From DATNFP01 sp035606335 (GTDB lineage Bacteria; Bacteroidota; Bacteroidia; Chitinophagales; Chitinophagaceae): a stretch of 23,434 nt of DNA. This document shows positions 1 to 8,458 of the stretch, one piece after another (positions within the stretch are counted from its first letter, which is position 1; the number at the start of each line of letters is the position of its first letter). The notes under the pieces are model-generated. The model was not told the origin of the DNA and made no database searches. It saw only the letters and a program-made list of their open reading frames with translations. The stretch is taken from positions 1 to 23,434 of the forward strand of contig DATNFP010000131.1 of assembly GCA_035606335.1 (NCBI GenBank), in the 5' to 3' direction. The position numbers and the translations under genes were made by a program.

Positions 1-392
1 TACAGTGTGCTCAGATTGATCAATACCCGGGCCTCATCCTTTTTTCTACCACTACTATGACACATTTGAATGCCCCTTGTGAGGTAATATTCGGAGGAGT
101 CGTTATTCCCTAAATAGTAATAGGCCCACCCAATAGAAGAAAGACAGGTAGCAAGCTCTTTTTCAAGATGCATCGAGCTAGCTATCTGTGCTCCCTGGCG
201 AGCCAGTATAATAGTGCTATCAGGATGTGCGGAAGAAATAGCAAATGACAACTGACCAAGCAGGTATGCTTTTTCTTCGGGTGATTTTGTATTCTTTAAA
301 GCCTGTCGCAATGAATCCACCTGCCCTAACAAAATGAGAGGAAAATGAAGAGTAATAAGCACAATTACCAGTCTCTTTATAAGCGGCATCAT
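1..392 (-). CDS. Partial N-terminus of a TPR-type signalling protein
   Basis: The frame is open from an ATG at 392 (a second ATG follows at 389) to the window edge, giving about 130 residues with no stop; the rest lies outside. Residues 1-20 form a hydrophobic signal peptide or anchor (MMPLIKRLVIVLITLHFPLI). The following segment has helical TPR-like repeats: short helices with small residues and Tyr/Leu spacing, such as the AYLLGQLSFAISSAHPDST and IGWAYYYLGNNDSSEYYL stretches. Bacteroidota often place such repeats at the N-terminus of periplasmic-sensor histidine kinases or LuxR-type regulators. The output domain is not visible, so kinase versus regulator cannot be decided. The gene runs in the same direction as the lipoprotein gene beginning at 3178, 62 bp downstream of that gene's stop. 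Confidence 0.6.
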   Translation of the reverse strand, partial: MMPLIKRLVIVLITLHFPLILLGQVDSLRQALKNTKSPEEKAYLLGQLSFAISSAHPDSTIILARQGAQIASSMHLEKELATCLSSIGWAYYYLGNNDSSEYYLTRGIQMCHSSGRKKDEARVLINLSTL

Positions 393-454
393 TAATTACA
401 GTAATTGATTAAAACGGTCTTACAAGATACAAAACAATTTTTTTTGATTTGTTT

Positions 455-3178
455 CTAATCCTTATCCCCGTCTTTGCCAGCCCATTTTGAAGGGTATGAT
501 CTATCGCCTTTTGCTGCAAACCAAATAATGCGATTCAACAGATCATCATTCCCGCCATCTATGTGGTCGAATTGTTTGCCTGCTGAGGCTATCGCGTAAT
601 GACGGGCTTTACCATGAAGTAATGCAACCTTCTGATTCATCTCATTTAAAGGAACTTTATTAGGTATTGCCGTATATCCCTGTAAATCAGGATTATCTGT
701 AAAACAATCGAACATGGGAAGAGCAGAGGCATCGATTATATTCATTGGCGGGATGCCTAAAATTTGTTCCATGGTACGGACAATACAGGTCTGATTGTAG
801 TTGGTATGGATCACCTTATTTCTTTTTGTATAAGGGCTGATGATGAAGCCTGTAGTACGATATGCAGAAATATGGTCCCATCCGTCCTGGGAATCATCTT
901 CTGTTACGAATATAGCAGTAGAGGACCAGAAGCGACTTTTACTAATTGCCTCTATAATTTTCCCCAAAGCATAATCATTATCTGCAACCATAGCGCGAGG
1001 TGTGGGAAAGCCCTCTTTCATTCCATTGGTATGGTCGGCAGGCAGAGCCAGGATCATTAAAGATGGCCATGTATCGTCAGGCGTATTTTCATAAGCTTTA
1101 AGCTCGTCTATAAATGCCTTAGCACGAAGCTGATCGTTGATACGATGGCTATCGAAAGAGGGATATGTTTTAGACAAAATAGGTCTTACTCTCGATATGG
1201 TGGATGTGTTTGTAAACTGAAAGGGCTTGTTTTGCAAATAATCATTGTAGATATCTGTCCATGTGATATTATCATCCATGTTGAGTGAAGAAGCTTCTCC
1301 ATATATGCGTACGCTTTTACCATGATCGAGCGCCTGGTTCCAGATGAATCCTTGCTGATCGTAAACCAGAGCATCATTTTGTACATGAGGGTAACTGCGG
1401 AACCATGCTCTTACATTTTTTTCAACATAGTCAGTAACCATTGCCGCATCAGTCCATTGATGCCCTTCTGCAGAACATTTGCCGGAGGCATAATAATTAT
1501 CCAGCAAAATAAAATTTCTTGCGAGCTGGTGCTCATTAGGAGTCACGCTATCTCCAAAAATGCAAAGAGATTTTGCGCCTCTTCCTTCATCCATGTCTCC
1601 CAATACCTGGTCATAGGTTCTGTTCTCTTTTATAATATACACCACATGCTTGATGAGCGATGGCTCGCCTATGCGTTCAGGAACAGCCCTGGCAGCAACG
1701 GAAGGGCGAGGAAGCTGTGAGGAAAGCTGAGTACGGAATGACAGATTTAACTCCTGTACTTTTTGTGTGTAAGCATGTAAGGTTTGCTCATCCGGTAGAG
1801 GAATGATTGAAACTGTAGCTTCTTCATGATGAACATTATAAACCCCATCCTTTTTTAATTCATCAGGGATGTGAAGGGATGCTTTCTTGCCGCTTTCGTG
1901 TATTGCCACACGCGAACCTTCGCCTTCGAGATTAGCGACGAACAATTGACCATTATCTAATGCAAGCCCTGCGGGGTAGGCACCGGTGGGTATAAAGCCT
2001 AATATGGATGTGGAATCAGCGCCATTAGTAGCAACATTTTTACCCAATTGTATCACGGCAACTGCATTATCCATTCCGTTGGAAACATATAAGCGAGTGC
2101 CGGGGGAATCGATAGCAAGACCATTTGGTGAATCACCGATATATTTATTTCCTGAATCGCTGAGACTTACCGGGATATTGGTTATGAGTTTGTCTGTTTT
2201 GGTGTCGATCACAGATACATTATCGCTGTTGGCATTTGCAATGTACGCAAACTGCTTATCCGGACTTAAGATGATAGAATTGGGATGTAAGCCAACATTG
2301 ATCTCATTCAGCTTTTTTCCTGTTTTTATATTTATTACTGATACAGTACCGCTATTTGTTGCTCCTGTTTTAGGATCTATATATGCTTTTGACCAGGGGA
2401 TCCCGGCTGTTTCCTTTGTTGTATCCAAAGGTTTTGGGCCGGCCCAGTTGGTTACAAAAGCTTGTCCATTTGCTATGGCAATACCGAAAGGCGCCATACC
2501 TGTGGGGCGCGACCATACAGGTTTGCCATTGCTAAGTCTTAGCTTGGTAAGCTCACTATTGCCATTCAATACTACATACAGATAATCAATATTGTTTTCT
2601 CTACTTAACGCAATATCATTTGGCAGGGCAAGACCAGCAGAGTCTTTTGCATTGAAAGGAAATGAACGGGAAACATGTGCTTCAGAACCATTCCATTTTA
2701 CTTCAAGCACATACGAATCCCCGTCTCTATCGGCAATGCTTGTATATAACATGTAATCATTTCCCTTTTTAAGCGCCTTTACACCTGAATAAGTGCTCAT
2801 GCAGCCATCGAGTGCAGTATCTGCTTCGCCATAGATCACCCTGCTTATCAACCTTTTCCCTGCGATATTAAAAAAACTAAGACCATAACGATCTTCTACA
2901 ACCAAGGTTTGATGATCTGATAGTACAATACAATCCATACTATGATTCTCCACTTTAGGATCACCAAAATGTATTGTAGTACCAGCGGGTTCTATAATAC
3001 GGTTATACGGCAATAGAAAAGGAGCGTTGTGACTATTTAATATACTGTTATCATAAGCATCGCTGTGAAGTGGAGTTTTGGGTTGATCCGTTTGCTTATG
3101 AGATTTTTCATTGCAGGAGCTGATAAGGATAAGAATGATGTAAATAGGAAACGTTAACAGCTTATTGAAACGATTCAT
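455..3178 (-). CDS. Lipoprotein: YncE-like beta-propeller fused to alkaline-phosphatase-like phosphoesterase
   Basis: This is a 907-residue protein from the ATG at 3178; an in-frame ATG eight codons further upstream is less likely because it lies just inside the promoter -7 element. Residues 1-22 are a lipoprotein signal ending in the lipobox ISSC, so the mature protein should be lipid-anchored outside the cytoplasm. Residues about 50-440 carry repeated propeller blades of the YncE type (for example the segments HPNSIILSPDKQFAYIANAN and NVSVIDTKTDKLI). Residues about 510-880 resemble the phosphoesterase/alkaline phosphatase superfamily, with KENRTYDQVLGDM, SAEGHQWTDAAM and TEDDSQDGWDHIS as likely metal and active-site segments. 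Databases commonly call this architecture bifunctional YncE family/alkaline phosphatase family protein. The substrate is unknown. The gene appears monocistronic, with its own TAnnTTTG element upstream. Confidence 0.85.
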   Translation of the reverse strand: MNRFNKLLTFPIYIILILISSCNEKSHKQTDQPKTPLHSDAYDNSILNSHNAPFLLPYNRIIEPAGTTIHFGDPKVENHSMDCIVLSDHQTLVVEDRYGLSFFNIAGKRLISRVIYGEADTALDGCMSTYSGVKALKKGNDYMLYTSIADRDGDSYVLEVKWNGSEAHVSRSFPFNAKDSAGLALPNDIALSRENNIDYLYVVLNGNSELTKLRLSNGKPVWSRPTGMAPFGIAIANGQAFVTNWAGPKPLDTTKETAGIPWSKAYIDPKTGATNSGTVSVINIKTGKKLNEINVGLHPNSIILSPDKQFAYIANANSDNVSVIDTKTDKLITNIPVSLSDSGNKYIGDSPNGLAIDSPGTRLYVSNGMDNAVAVIQLGKNVATNGADSTSILGFIPTGAYPAGLALDNGQLFVANLEGEGSRVAIHESGKKASLHIPDELKKDGVYNVHHEEATVSIIPLPDEQTLHAYTQKVQELNLSFRTQLSSQLPRPSVAARAVPERIGEPSLIKHVVYIIKENRTYDQVLGDMDEGRGAKSLCIFGDSVTPNEHQLARNFILLDNYYASGKCSAEGHQWTDAAMVTDYVEKNVRAWFRSYPHVQNDALVYDQQGFIWNQALDHGKSVRIYGEASSLNMDDNITWTDIYNDYLQNKPFQFTNTSTISRVRPILSKTYPSFDSHRINDQLRAKAFIDELKAYENTPDDTWPSLMILALPADHTNGMKEGFPTPRAMVADNDYALGKIIEAISKSRFWSSTAIFVTEDDSQDGWDHISAYRTTGFIISPYTKRNKVIHTNYNQTCIVRTMEQILGIPPMNIIDASALPMFDCFTDNPDLQGYTAIPNKVPLNEMNQKVALLHGKARHYAIASAGKQFDHIDGGNDDLLNRIIWFAAKGDRSYPSKWAGKDGDKD

Positions 3179-3199
3179 TTGAGTATTATTAATAAATAT

Positions 3200-3207
3200 C
3201 AAATGTA
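3200..3207 (-). promoter_or_regulatory. Bacteroidota -7 promoter element of the YncE/phosphoesterase gene
   Basis: On the minus strand this reads TACATTTG, a full match to TAnnTTTG. It lies 21 bp upstream of the ATG at 3178, implying a leader of about 17 nt. No clear -33 TTG is visible at the expected distance. Confidence 0.55.
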
Positions 3208-3274
3208 CAGTTGCTGTGTTAAGGATATATTATGTTGGGATGTTGAGGTAATATTCATTTAGACAATTACAAAT

Positions 3275-3309
3275 AAAAAAGGTTTCAGCTAAAAACTGAA
3301 ACCTTTTTT
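3275..3309 (-). terminator. Intrinsic terminator after tRNA-Val (structurally bidirectional)
   Basis: A perfect 8-bp stem (GGTTTCAG at 3281-3288 and CTGAAACC at 3296-3303) encloses a 7-nt loop. It is flanked by six A on one side and six T on the other, so it could end transcripts in either direction. It sits 4 bp past the tRNA-Val 3' end. Confidence 0.85.
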
Positions 3310-3312
3310 CTG

Positions 3313-3387
3313 TGGAAGCACACGGATTCGAACCGCGGACCCTCTGCTTGTAAGGCAGATGCTCTGAACCGGCTGAGCTATGCTTCC
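3313..3387 (-). tRNA. tRNA-Val (anticodon TAC)
   Basis: On the minus strand the gene folds into a full cloverleaf: acceptor GGAAGCA with TGCTTCC, D-arm GCTC/GAGC, anticodon stem TCTGC/GCAGA with loop CTTACAA (anticodon TAC, reading GTA), and T-arm CGCGG-TTCGAAT-CCGTG. The discriminator base is A and CCA is not encoded. It has its own promoter and terminator, so it is transcribed independently of the upstream heme operon. Confidence 0.95.
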
Positions 3388-3416
3388 ATTCCCGCCTGTT
3401 TTCAGAATTGGGATTG

Positions 3417-3446
3417 CAAAGATACGTGTCCATTTCGTTCTGACAA
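3417..3446 (-). promoter_or_regulatory. Perfect-consensus Bacteroidota promoter of tRNA-Val
   Basis: Reading the minus strand, TTG (3446-3444), a 19-bp spacer and TATCTTTG (3424-3417) match the Bacteroidota primary sigma consensus TTG-N19-TAnnTTTG exactly. Transcription should begin near 3412, about 25 nt before the mature tRNA 5' end. The -33 element begins only 36 bp after the hemL stop. Confidence 0.85.
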
Positions 3447-3481
3447 ATCCTTTTTCAAAAAAAATCTTTTATTATTTGTTT

Positions 3482-4780
3482 TTACTGCGCTACAAGGTTT
3501 TCCTGCGTTTTAAAGAATTTCTGCGCCACATCTACTGTTTTATCAATATCAGACTTGCTCAATGCATTGCTGATAAACCAGCTTTCGAAAGCTGAGGGCG
3601 GTAAATAAACTCCTCCCTTCAGCATAGCATGGAAAAATTTATTGAATAAAGCATTGTTAGCCGCTGCTGCTGTAGCAAAGTTGATCACAGGCTGGTCGCT
3701 GAAATGTATGCTGATCATAGATCCGAAACGATTAATAACATGGGGGATGCCTGTGTTGCTTAATGCTTCATTTAGTCCCTTTTGTAAATAAGCAGTTTTT
3801 TCATCAAGATCCTGATAGATATCCGGATTATCTTTTAATATTTTAAGCATAGTATATCCCGCTATCATAGCTATTGGATTACCGCTTAAAGTACCTGCCT
3901 GGTATACATTTCCCAAGGGGGCTATATGCTGCATGATCTCGAGCTTGCCGCCAAACGCGCCTACCGGCATGCCGCCACCTATTACCTTACCATAAGTAAC
4001 CAGGTCCGCATTGATATTTAATTTTTCCTGTGCTCCGCCGGGGGCAAGACGAAAACCTGTCATTACCTCATCGAAGATGAATACGATATTTTCCTTATCG
4101 CAAATAGCGCGAAGGTCTTCAAGAAAACCTGGTTGTGGTAGAATGCACCCCATATTGCCGGCAACAGGTTCTATGATGATGGCTGCAATTTCGTTTTTGT
4201 TATTATTTACGAGTGCTTGTACTGCATCAAGGTCATTGTATGGCGCAGTCAATGTATCAGTAGATACACCTGCCGGAACGCCGGGCACTGTCTGTATATT
4301 AAACGTTGCCACACCGCTACCGGCCTTCACCAGGAATGAATCGGCATGACCGTGATAGCAGCCCTCGAACTTAATGATCTTATTACGACCGGTATAGCCA
4401 CGCGCAAGACGGACAGCGCTCATGCACGCTTCTGTACCGCTGCTTACCATACGCACCATATCTACATTCGGCACTATGCTCTTTATCAATTCTGCCATCT
4501 CGATCTCCAGCTCTGTTGGCGCACCGAAGGATGTAGAATCTGCTACTTTTTCCTGAATTGCTTTTACAACAGGTTCGTAAGCATGGCCGAGGATCATCGG
4601 CCCCCAGGAATTGATGTAGTCTATATATTGATTTCCATCTGCATCATATAGATAGGCGCCTTTGGCTTTTTGTATAAATATGGGTGTGCCACCCACGCTC
4701 TTAAAAGCACGCACCGGGGAATTAACGCCACCGGGTATGCTTTGTTGGGCACGCTGAAACAATTGTTCGCTTTTACTCAT
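3482..4780 (-). CDS. hemL: Glutamate-1-semialdehyde 2,1-aminomutase
   Basis: HemL converts glutamate-1-semialdehyde, the product of HemA, to 5-aminolevulinate in the cytosol using pyridoxal phosphate. The 432-residue length is typical. Visible fold-type I aminotransferase hallmarks are SSGTEA near residues 113-118, the cofactor-binding FDEVMTGFR with Asp237, and the Schiff-base lysine K265 in VTYGKVIGGGMPVG. The N-terminal IPGGVNSPVRAF is a family signature. It is the last gene of the heme operon, starting 8 bp after the hemB stop, so it is probably translated from the same message as hemA, which makes its substrate. Confidence 0.97.
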   Translation of the reverse strand: MSKSEQLFQRAQQSIPGGVNSPVRAFKSVGGTPIFIQKAKGAYLYDADGNQYIDYINSWGPMILGHAYEPVVKAIQEKVADSTSFGAPTELEIEMAELIKSIVPNVDMVRMVSSGTEACMSAVRLARGYTGRNKIIKFEGCYHGHADSFLVKAGSGVATFNIQTVPGVPAGVSTDTLTAPYNDLDAVQALVNNNKNEIAAIIIEPVAGNMGCILPQPGFLEDLRAICDKENIVFIFDEVMTGFRLAPGGAQEKLNINADLVTYGKVIGGGMPVGAFGGKLEIMQHIAPLGNVYQAGTLSGNPIAMIAGYTMLKILKDNPDIYQDLDEKTAYLQKGLNEALSNTGIPHVINRFGSMISIHFSDQPVINFATAAAANNALFNKFFHAMLKGGVYLPPSAFESWFISNALSKSDIDKTVDVAQKFFKTQENLVAQ

Positions 4781-4788
4781 AAATTCTT

Positions 4789-5763
4789 TTAATTAATTAG
4801 TTGCGCCGCCTGCTTTGCAAAATAAGTAGCTATCAGATCAGCTCCTGCACGCTTGATACCGCCGAGTGATTCGAGAATGGCTTTGTTCTCGTCGAGCCAA
4901 CCCATTTTTGCTGCGGCCTTTATCATCGAATATTCGCCGCTTACGTGATAGGCGCTAACCGGAACATCTACTTCATTTTTCACCTCACGAATAATATCAA
5001 GATATGCCATTGCTGGTTTTACCATTACAATATCAGCGCCTTCTTCCACATCCATCACTGCTTCTTTTATGGCTTCTATGCGATTGGCATAGTTCATCTG
5101 GTATGTTTTCTTATCTCCAAATCCCGGGGCGCTGTCCAGTGCATCGCGGAAAGGGCCGTAAAAACAAGATGCATACTTAGCACTATAAGCCATAATACCT
5201 GTCCTGGTAAGGCCATTATTTTCCAACGCATGGCGAATGGCGATAATTCTGCCGTCCATCATATCGCTTGGCGCTACAAAATCAGCACCAGCCTGCGCAT
5301 GGCTTACACTCATTTTTGCGAGCACTTCCACAGTGGGATCGTTTACAATTTCATTTCCCTCTACAATGCCATCATGACCATAAGTAGAAAATGGATCGAG
5401 TGCAACATCGGTCATCACGATTATTTCGGGGCAAGCATCCTTAATAGCCTTAATGCTGCGTTGCATTAACCCATCGGGGTTTAAGGCTTCAGTGCCTTTA
5501 TTATCTTTTAATTCGTCTTTACATTTAATAAACAACAAAACACTTTTCACGCCAAGGCTTAAAAGCTCTTTTACTTCCTGAATGGTAAAGTCAATACTCA
5601 TGCGGAAATAACCTGGCATGGAAGAAATCTCTTCTTTTAAATTGCTGCCTTCCGTAATAAAAAGGGGAGCGATGAAGTCATTAGGAGTAACAATAGTTTC
5701 TGCAACCAGCGAACGGATCGCAGGAGATTGTCTTAATATTCTGTTTCTTCTTATTAAGTACAT
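4789..5763 (-). CDS. hemB: Delta-aminolevulinic acid dehydratase (porphobilinogen synthase)
   Basis: HemB condenses two 5-aminolevulinate molecules into porphobilinogen. I use the ATG at 5763 (324 residues, MYLIRRNR), since an upstream in-frame start would overlap hemF and add a non-conserved tail. Both Schiff-base lysines are present: K196 in MAYSAKYASCFYGPFRDA and K249 in MVKPAMAYLDIIRE. The metal loop reads MTDVALDPFSTYGHDGIV; the cysteines that bind catalytic zinc in the E. coli and human enzymes are replaced (Asp/Ala/Asp pattern). This points to the magnesium-dependent class typified by Pseudomonas. The gene starts 13 bp after the hemF stop and ends 8 bp before hemL. Confidence 0.97.
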   Translation of the reverse strand: MYLIRRNRILRQSPAIRSLVAETIVTPNDFIAPLFITEGSNLKEEISSMPGYFRMSIDFTIQEVKELLSLGVKSVLLFIKCKDELKDNKGTEALNPDGLMQRSIKAIKDACPEIIVMTDVALDPFSTYGHDGIVEGNEIVNDPTVEVLAKMSVSHAQAGADFVAPSDMMDGRIIAIRHALENNGLTRTGIMAYSAKYASCFYGPFRDALDSAPGFGDKKTYQMNYANRIEAIKEAVMDVEEGADIVMVKPAMAYLDIIREVKNEVDVPVSAYHVSGEYSMIKAAAKMGWLDENKAILESLGGIKRAGADLIATYFAKQAAQLIN

Positions 5764-5776
5764 GTTAGTGTTTTTA

Positions 5777-6688
5777 TTATGACACCCAATCACGGGGTTT
5801 TAAATATTCCTGTAGTTCTGCTTCTTTAGTGCCGGGTTGTGGCTGATAGTTGTATTGCCACCGGGCGCGGGGAGGGAGGCTCATTAAAATACTTTCTGTC
5901 CGGCCATTTGTTTTTAAGCCAAAGACGGTACCTCTGTCGTGAATAAGGTTGAACTCAACGTAGCGACCTCTTCTTATCTCCTGCCATTCTTTTTCTTTTT
6001 CACTATAGGGCAGATCTTTTCTTTTTTCCACAATGGGTAAATATGCGGGAAGAAATGCGTTACCATTAGCCTGTTGAAATTCAAATAAACGTTGCAACTC
6101 TGCGTCGTTTTGAGGACGCAGATAGTCGTAGAATACGCCACCTATACCACGGGCTTCATCTCCCCGATGTTTATTAGTGAAATATTCATCGCATTGTTTC
6201 TTGTATTTAGCGTAGAGGTCGGGTCCAAAAGGATCTATCGCATTTTTCAGCGTGGTATGAAAATGTTTCCCGTCTTCTTCAAAGACATAATAGGGAGTAA
6301 GATCTGAACCACCACCAAACCAGCAATCCAGTTTTTTATCCTGCTCATCATGCAACTCAAAATAGCGCCAGTTGGCATGCACAGTAGGGACGTAGGGGTT
6401 GAGTGGATGAATGACCAATGAAAGGCCACATGCAATAAAATTGCTTTCAGCTACATTAAACATTTGTTGCATGACCTCAGGTAATTTGCCATGCACTATT
6501 GAGGTATTTACTCCGCCTTTTTCAAAAACATTTCCATTTGTTATCACTCTTGAAATGCCACCACCACCTTCTGTGCGATCCCATTGATCTTCTTCAAACT
6601 TAGCTTTACCATCAGCAAGTTCCAGTGCAGTACAAATTTTGTTCTGCAGATCGCGAATAAACGATATGAATTGGTTTTTGATATCCAT
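5777..6688 (-). CDS. hemF: Oxygen-dependent coproporphyrinogen III oxidase
   Basis: HemF oxidatively decarboxylates two propionates of coproporphyrinogen III to give protoporphyrinogen IX using O2. The protein has 303 residues. The family signature WDRTEGGGGISRVI is at about residues 36-49, WFGGGSDLTPYY at about 123-134 and GIGGVFYDYL at about 181-190. Conserved histidines appear near H94, H104, H142/H144 and H174. The oxygen requirement of this class implies at least microaerobic growth; no oxygen-independent hemN is present in the window. Its ATG overlaps the last base of the hemE stop (TAATG), which suggests translational coupling. Confidence 0.97.
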   Translation of the reverse strand: MDIKNQFISFIRDLQNKICTALELADGKAKFEEDQWDRTEGGGGISRVITNGNVFEKGGVNTSIVHGKLPEVMQQMFNVAESNFIACGLSLVIHPLNPYVPTVHANWRYFELHDEQDKKLDCWFGGGSDLTPYYVFEEDGKHFHTTLKNAIDPFGPDLYAKYKKQCDEYFTNKHRGDEARGIGGVFYDYLRPQNDAELQRLFEFQQANGNAFLPAYLPIVEKRKDLPYSEKEKEWQEIRRGRYVEFNLIHDRGTVFGLKTNGRTESILMSLPPRARWQYNYQPQPGTKEAELQEYLKPRDWVS

Positions 6689-7728
6689 TATGCGACTACT
6701 GAATTATATTCTTTTACGGCATCCACAAATGCTTTTGCATGATCTACAGGTATATTTGGCAATATGCCATGACCAAGATTTGCAATGTAGCGTTGAGTGC
6801 CAAATGCGTCAATCATTTTATGCACAGATTTCTTTATTTCATTTACCGGCAATAAAAGCTTTGACGGATCAAAATTTCCCTGCAGAGTAATGCTGTTGTT
6901 TGTCATGTTTCGTGCCATAGCGGGGGTAATGCTCCAATCTATGCCCAGTGCTGATGCGCTGCTCTTACTTAATTCAGGCAAGGCATACCAACTCCCTTTA
7001 GGGAATAATATTACAGGAGCATACTTGCTTACAGCATCGGCTATTTGCACAAGATATGGCTGGGCAAATATTTTAAAATCCTCAGGGCTTAACATACCGC
7101 TCCAGCTATCGAATATTTGTACTAGATCTGCACCTGCTTTTATTTGAGCGATCAAATATTTTATTGTAGCGTCTGTTATTTTCTGCAACAGGTTATGAGC
7201 CAATTCGGGTGATGTAAAACAAAACTGCTTTGCTTTGTCAAATGTTTTGCTGCCTTTACCCTCTACCATATAGCATAATAGCGTCCATGGGGCACCTGCA
7301 AAACCAATTAATGGCACCCGGCCGTTCAATTCACTTTTTGTTAAAGACAATGCTTTCATCACATAACTCAACGACTCCTCGATATTGTCTATCTGCAATG
7401 CATTAATATCATCTTGGGTGCGAATTACATCTGGTAGTATCGGTCCGCGGCCTTCTTCCATTAATACTTCCACACCCATAGCCTGTGGAATTACCAATAT
7501 GTCTGAAAAAATGATAGCAGCATCTACACCTATCTGGTCGATAGGTTGTAAAGTGATTTCTGCAGCGAGCGCGGGAGTTTGTACACGCGTAAAGAAATCA
7601 TATTTCTCACGAAGCTTGATATAATCGGGCAAATAACGGCCTGCCTGGCGCATCATCCATACAGGAGGACGTTCTACCTTTTCACCTTTTAATGCTCTGG
7701 GTAATAAATCATTTTTCAAACTATTCAT
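6688..7728 (-). CDS. hemE: Uroporphyrinogen decarboxylase
   Basis: HemE removes four acetate carboxyls from uroporphyrinogen III to give coproporphyrinogen III, without a cofactor. The 346-residue length is normal. Signature PVWMMRQAGRYLPDY (residues 22-36) supplies substrate-binding R27 and R31. Catalytic D76 lies in IIFSDILVIPQAMG. GFAGAPWTLLCYMVEG, QIFDSWSGMLSP and the C-terminal NLGHGILPNIP with the conserved His are all present. It starts 10 bp after the hemD stop and its stop codon shares one base with the hemF start. Confidence 0.97.
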   Translation of the reverse strand: MNSLKNDLLPRALKGEKVERPPVWMMRQAGRYLPDYIKLREKYDFFTRVQTPALAAEITLQPIDQIGVDAAIIFSDILVIPQAMGVEVLMEEGRGPILPDVIRTQDDINALQIDNIEESLSYVMKALSLTKSELNGRVPLIGFAGAPWTLLCYMVEGKGSKTFDKAKQFCFTSPELAHNLLQKITDATIKYLIAQIKAGADLVQIFDSWSGMLSPEDFKIFAQPYLVQIADAVSKYAPVILFPKGSWYALPELSKSSASALGIDWSITPAMARNMTNNSITLQGNFDPSKLLLPVNEIKKSVHKMIDAFGTQRYIANLGHGILPNIPVDHAKAFVDAVKEYNSVVA

Positions 7729-7738
7729 GAAAGAGTCT

Positions 7739-8458
7739 TTAATTCGAAATGGTTGTTTGAGTATAGTAAACCAATAATTGATCTATCAGCTGCTCTTTTG
7801 TAGGAGCTTCGCTGATAATAATTTTATTACCGGTAAATTTTTTTATTGATGTAGCAGTAGTATTGCCTATCGCGAATAGTACTGTTGTTGATTTAATGTC
7901 ATTTACTGAGAAAAAAGATTCTACAGCACTTGGACTAAAGAACAAAACAGCATCATAATTCTTTTCCACTTTTTGTGGGGTAAGAACAGTATGATAAACT
8001 ACTATTTCTTCTATCAGGACATTTGCTTTTCGTAAGATAGTTGGTAATTCATCCCTACGGATATCGCCACAAAAAAATACAACGTTAGTTATCTCATTAT
8101 GTTTAAGTATCTCCTTTGCAAGCTCAGCTGCATTAAGAGCAGTTCCCGCTATCGATAGTTCTCCAAAATAGTTGATAACAGATTTTTTTGTTGCTTCACC
8201 AATGCAAAATATTTTCCAGTTCAGAGGTTTATTATTAATGTAATTAGCAATTGCATCTACAGCATTATTGCTTGTGAAAACCACATTTATATTTTCAGCC
8301 TGCAGCTTATTTATTGTTTCAGAAAGAGTCTGATCGTTTATAGGCTTAATGCTTATAAACGATGTAATGTCTATATGCGTTTGCTCATTCCTTATTTTCT
8401 CGATAAGCGATTCTTCCACAGGAGCTGTGCATAATATATGTGCATTAGTTTTGTGCAT
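7739..8458 (-). CDS. hemD: Uroporphyrinogen-III synthase
   Basis: HemD closes hydroxymethylbilane and inverts ring D to form uroporphyrinogen III. The protein has 239 residues. HemD sequences diverge strongly, but the two-domain pattern is recognisable: N-terminal VVFTSNNAVDAIANYI, mid-region FCIGEATKKSV, and C-terminal AVLFFSPSAVESFF followed by VLFAIGNTTATSI and a TKEQLIDQL tail. Its position between hemC and hemE supports the call. The start overlaps the end of hemC by 14 bp, consistent with coupled translation of consecutive enzymes, which would suit the unstable intermediate passed between them. Confidence 0.92.
   Translation of the reverse strand: MHKTNAHILCTAPVEESLIEKIRNEQTHIDITSFISIKPINDQTLSETINKLQAENINVVFTSNNAVDAIANYINNKPLNWKIFCIGEATKKSVINYFGELSIAGTALNAAELAKEILKHNEITNVVFFCGDIRRDELPTILRKANVLIEEIVVYHTVLTPQKVEKNYDAVLFFSPSAVESFFSVNDIKSTTVLFAIGNTTATSIKKFTGNKIIISEAPTKEQLIDQLLVYYTQTTISN

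Noticed and set aside
1986..2585. 199-codon plus-strand frame opposite the propeller domain
   Set aside because: It is antisense to a strong coding gene and its translation shows no domain or start signal; it is a shadow of codon bias.
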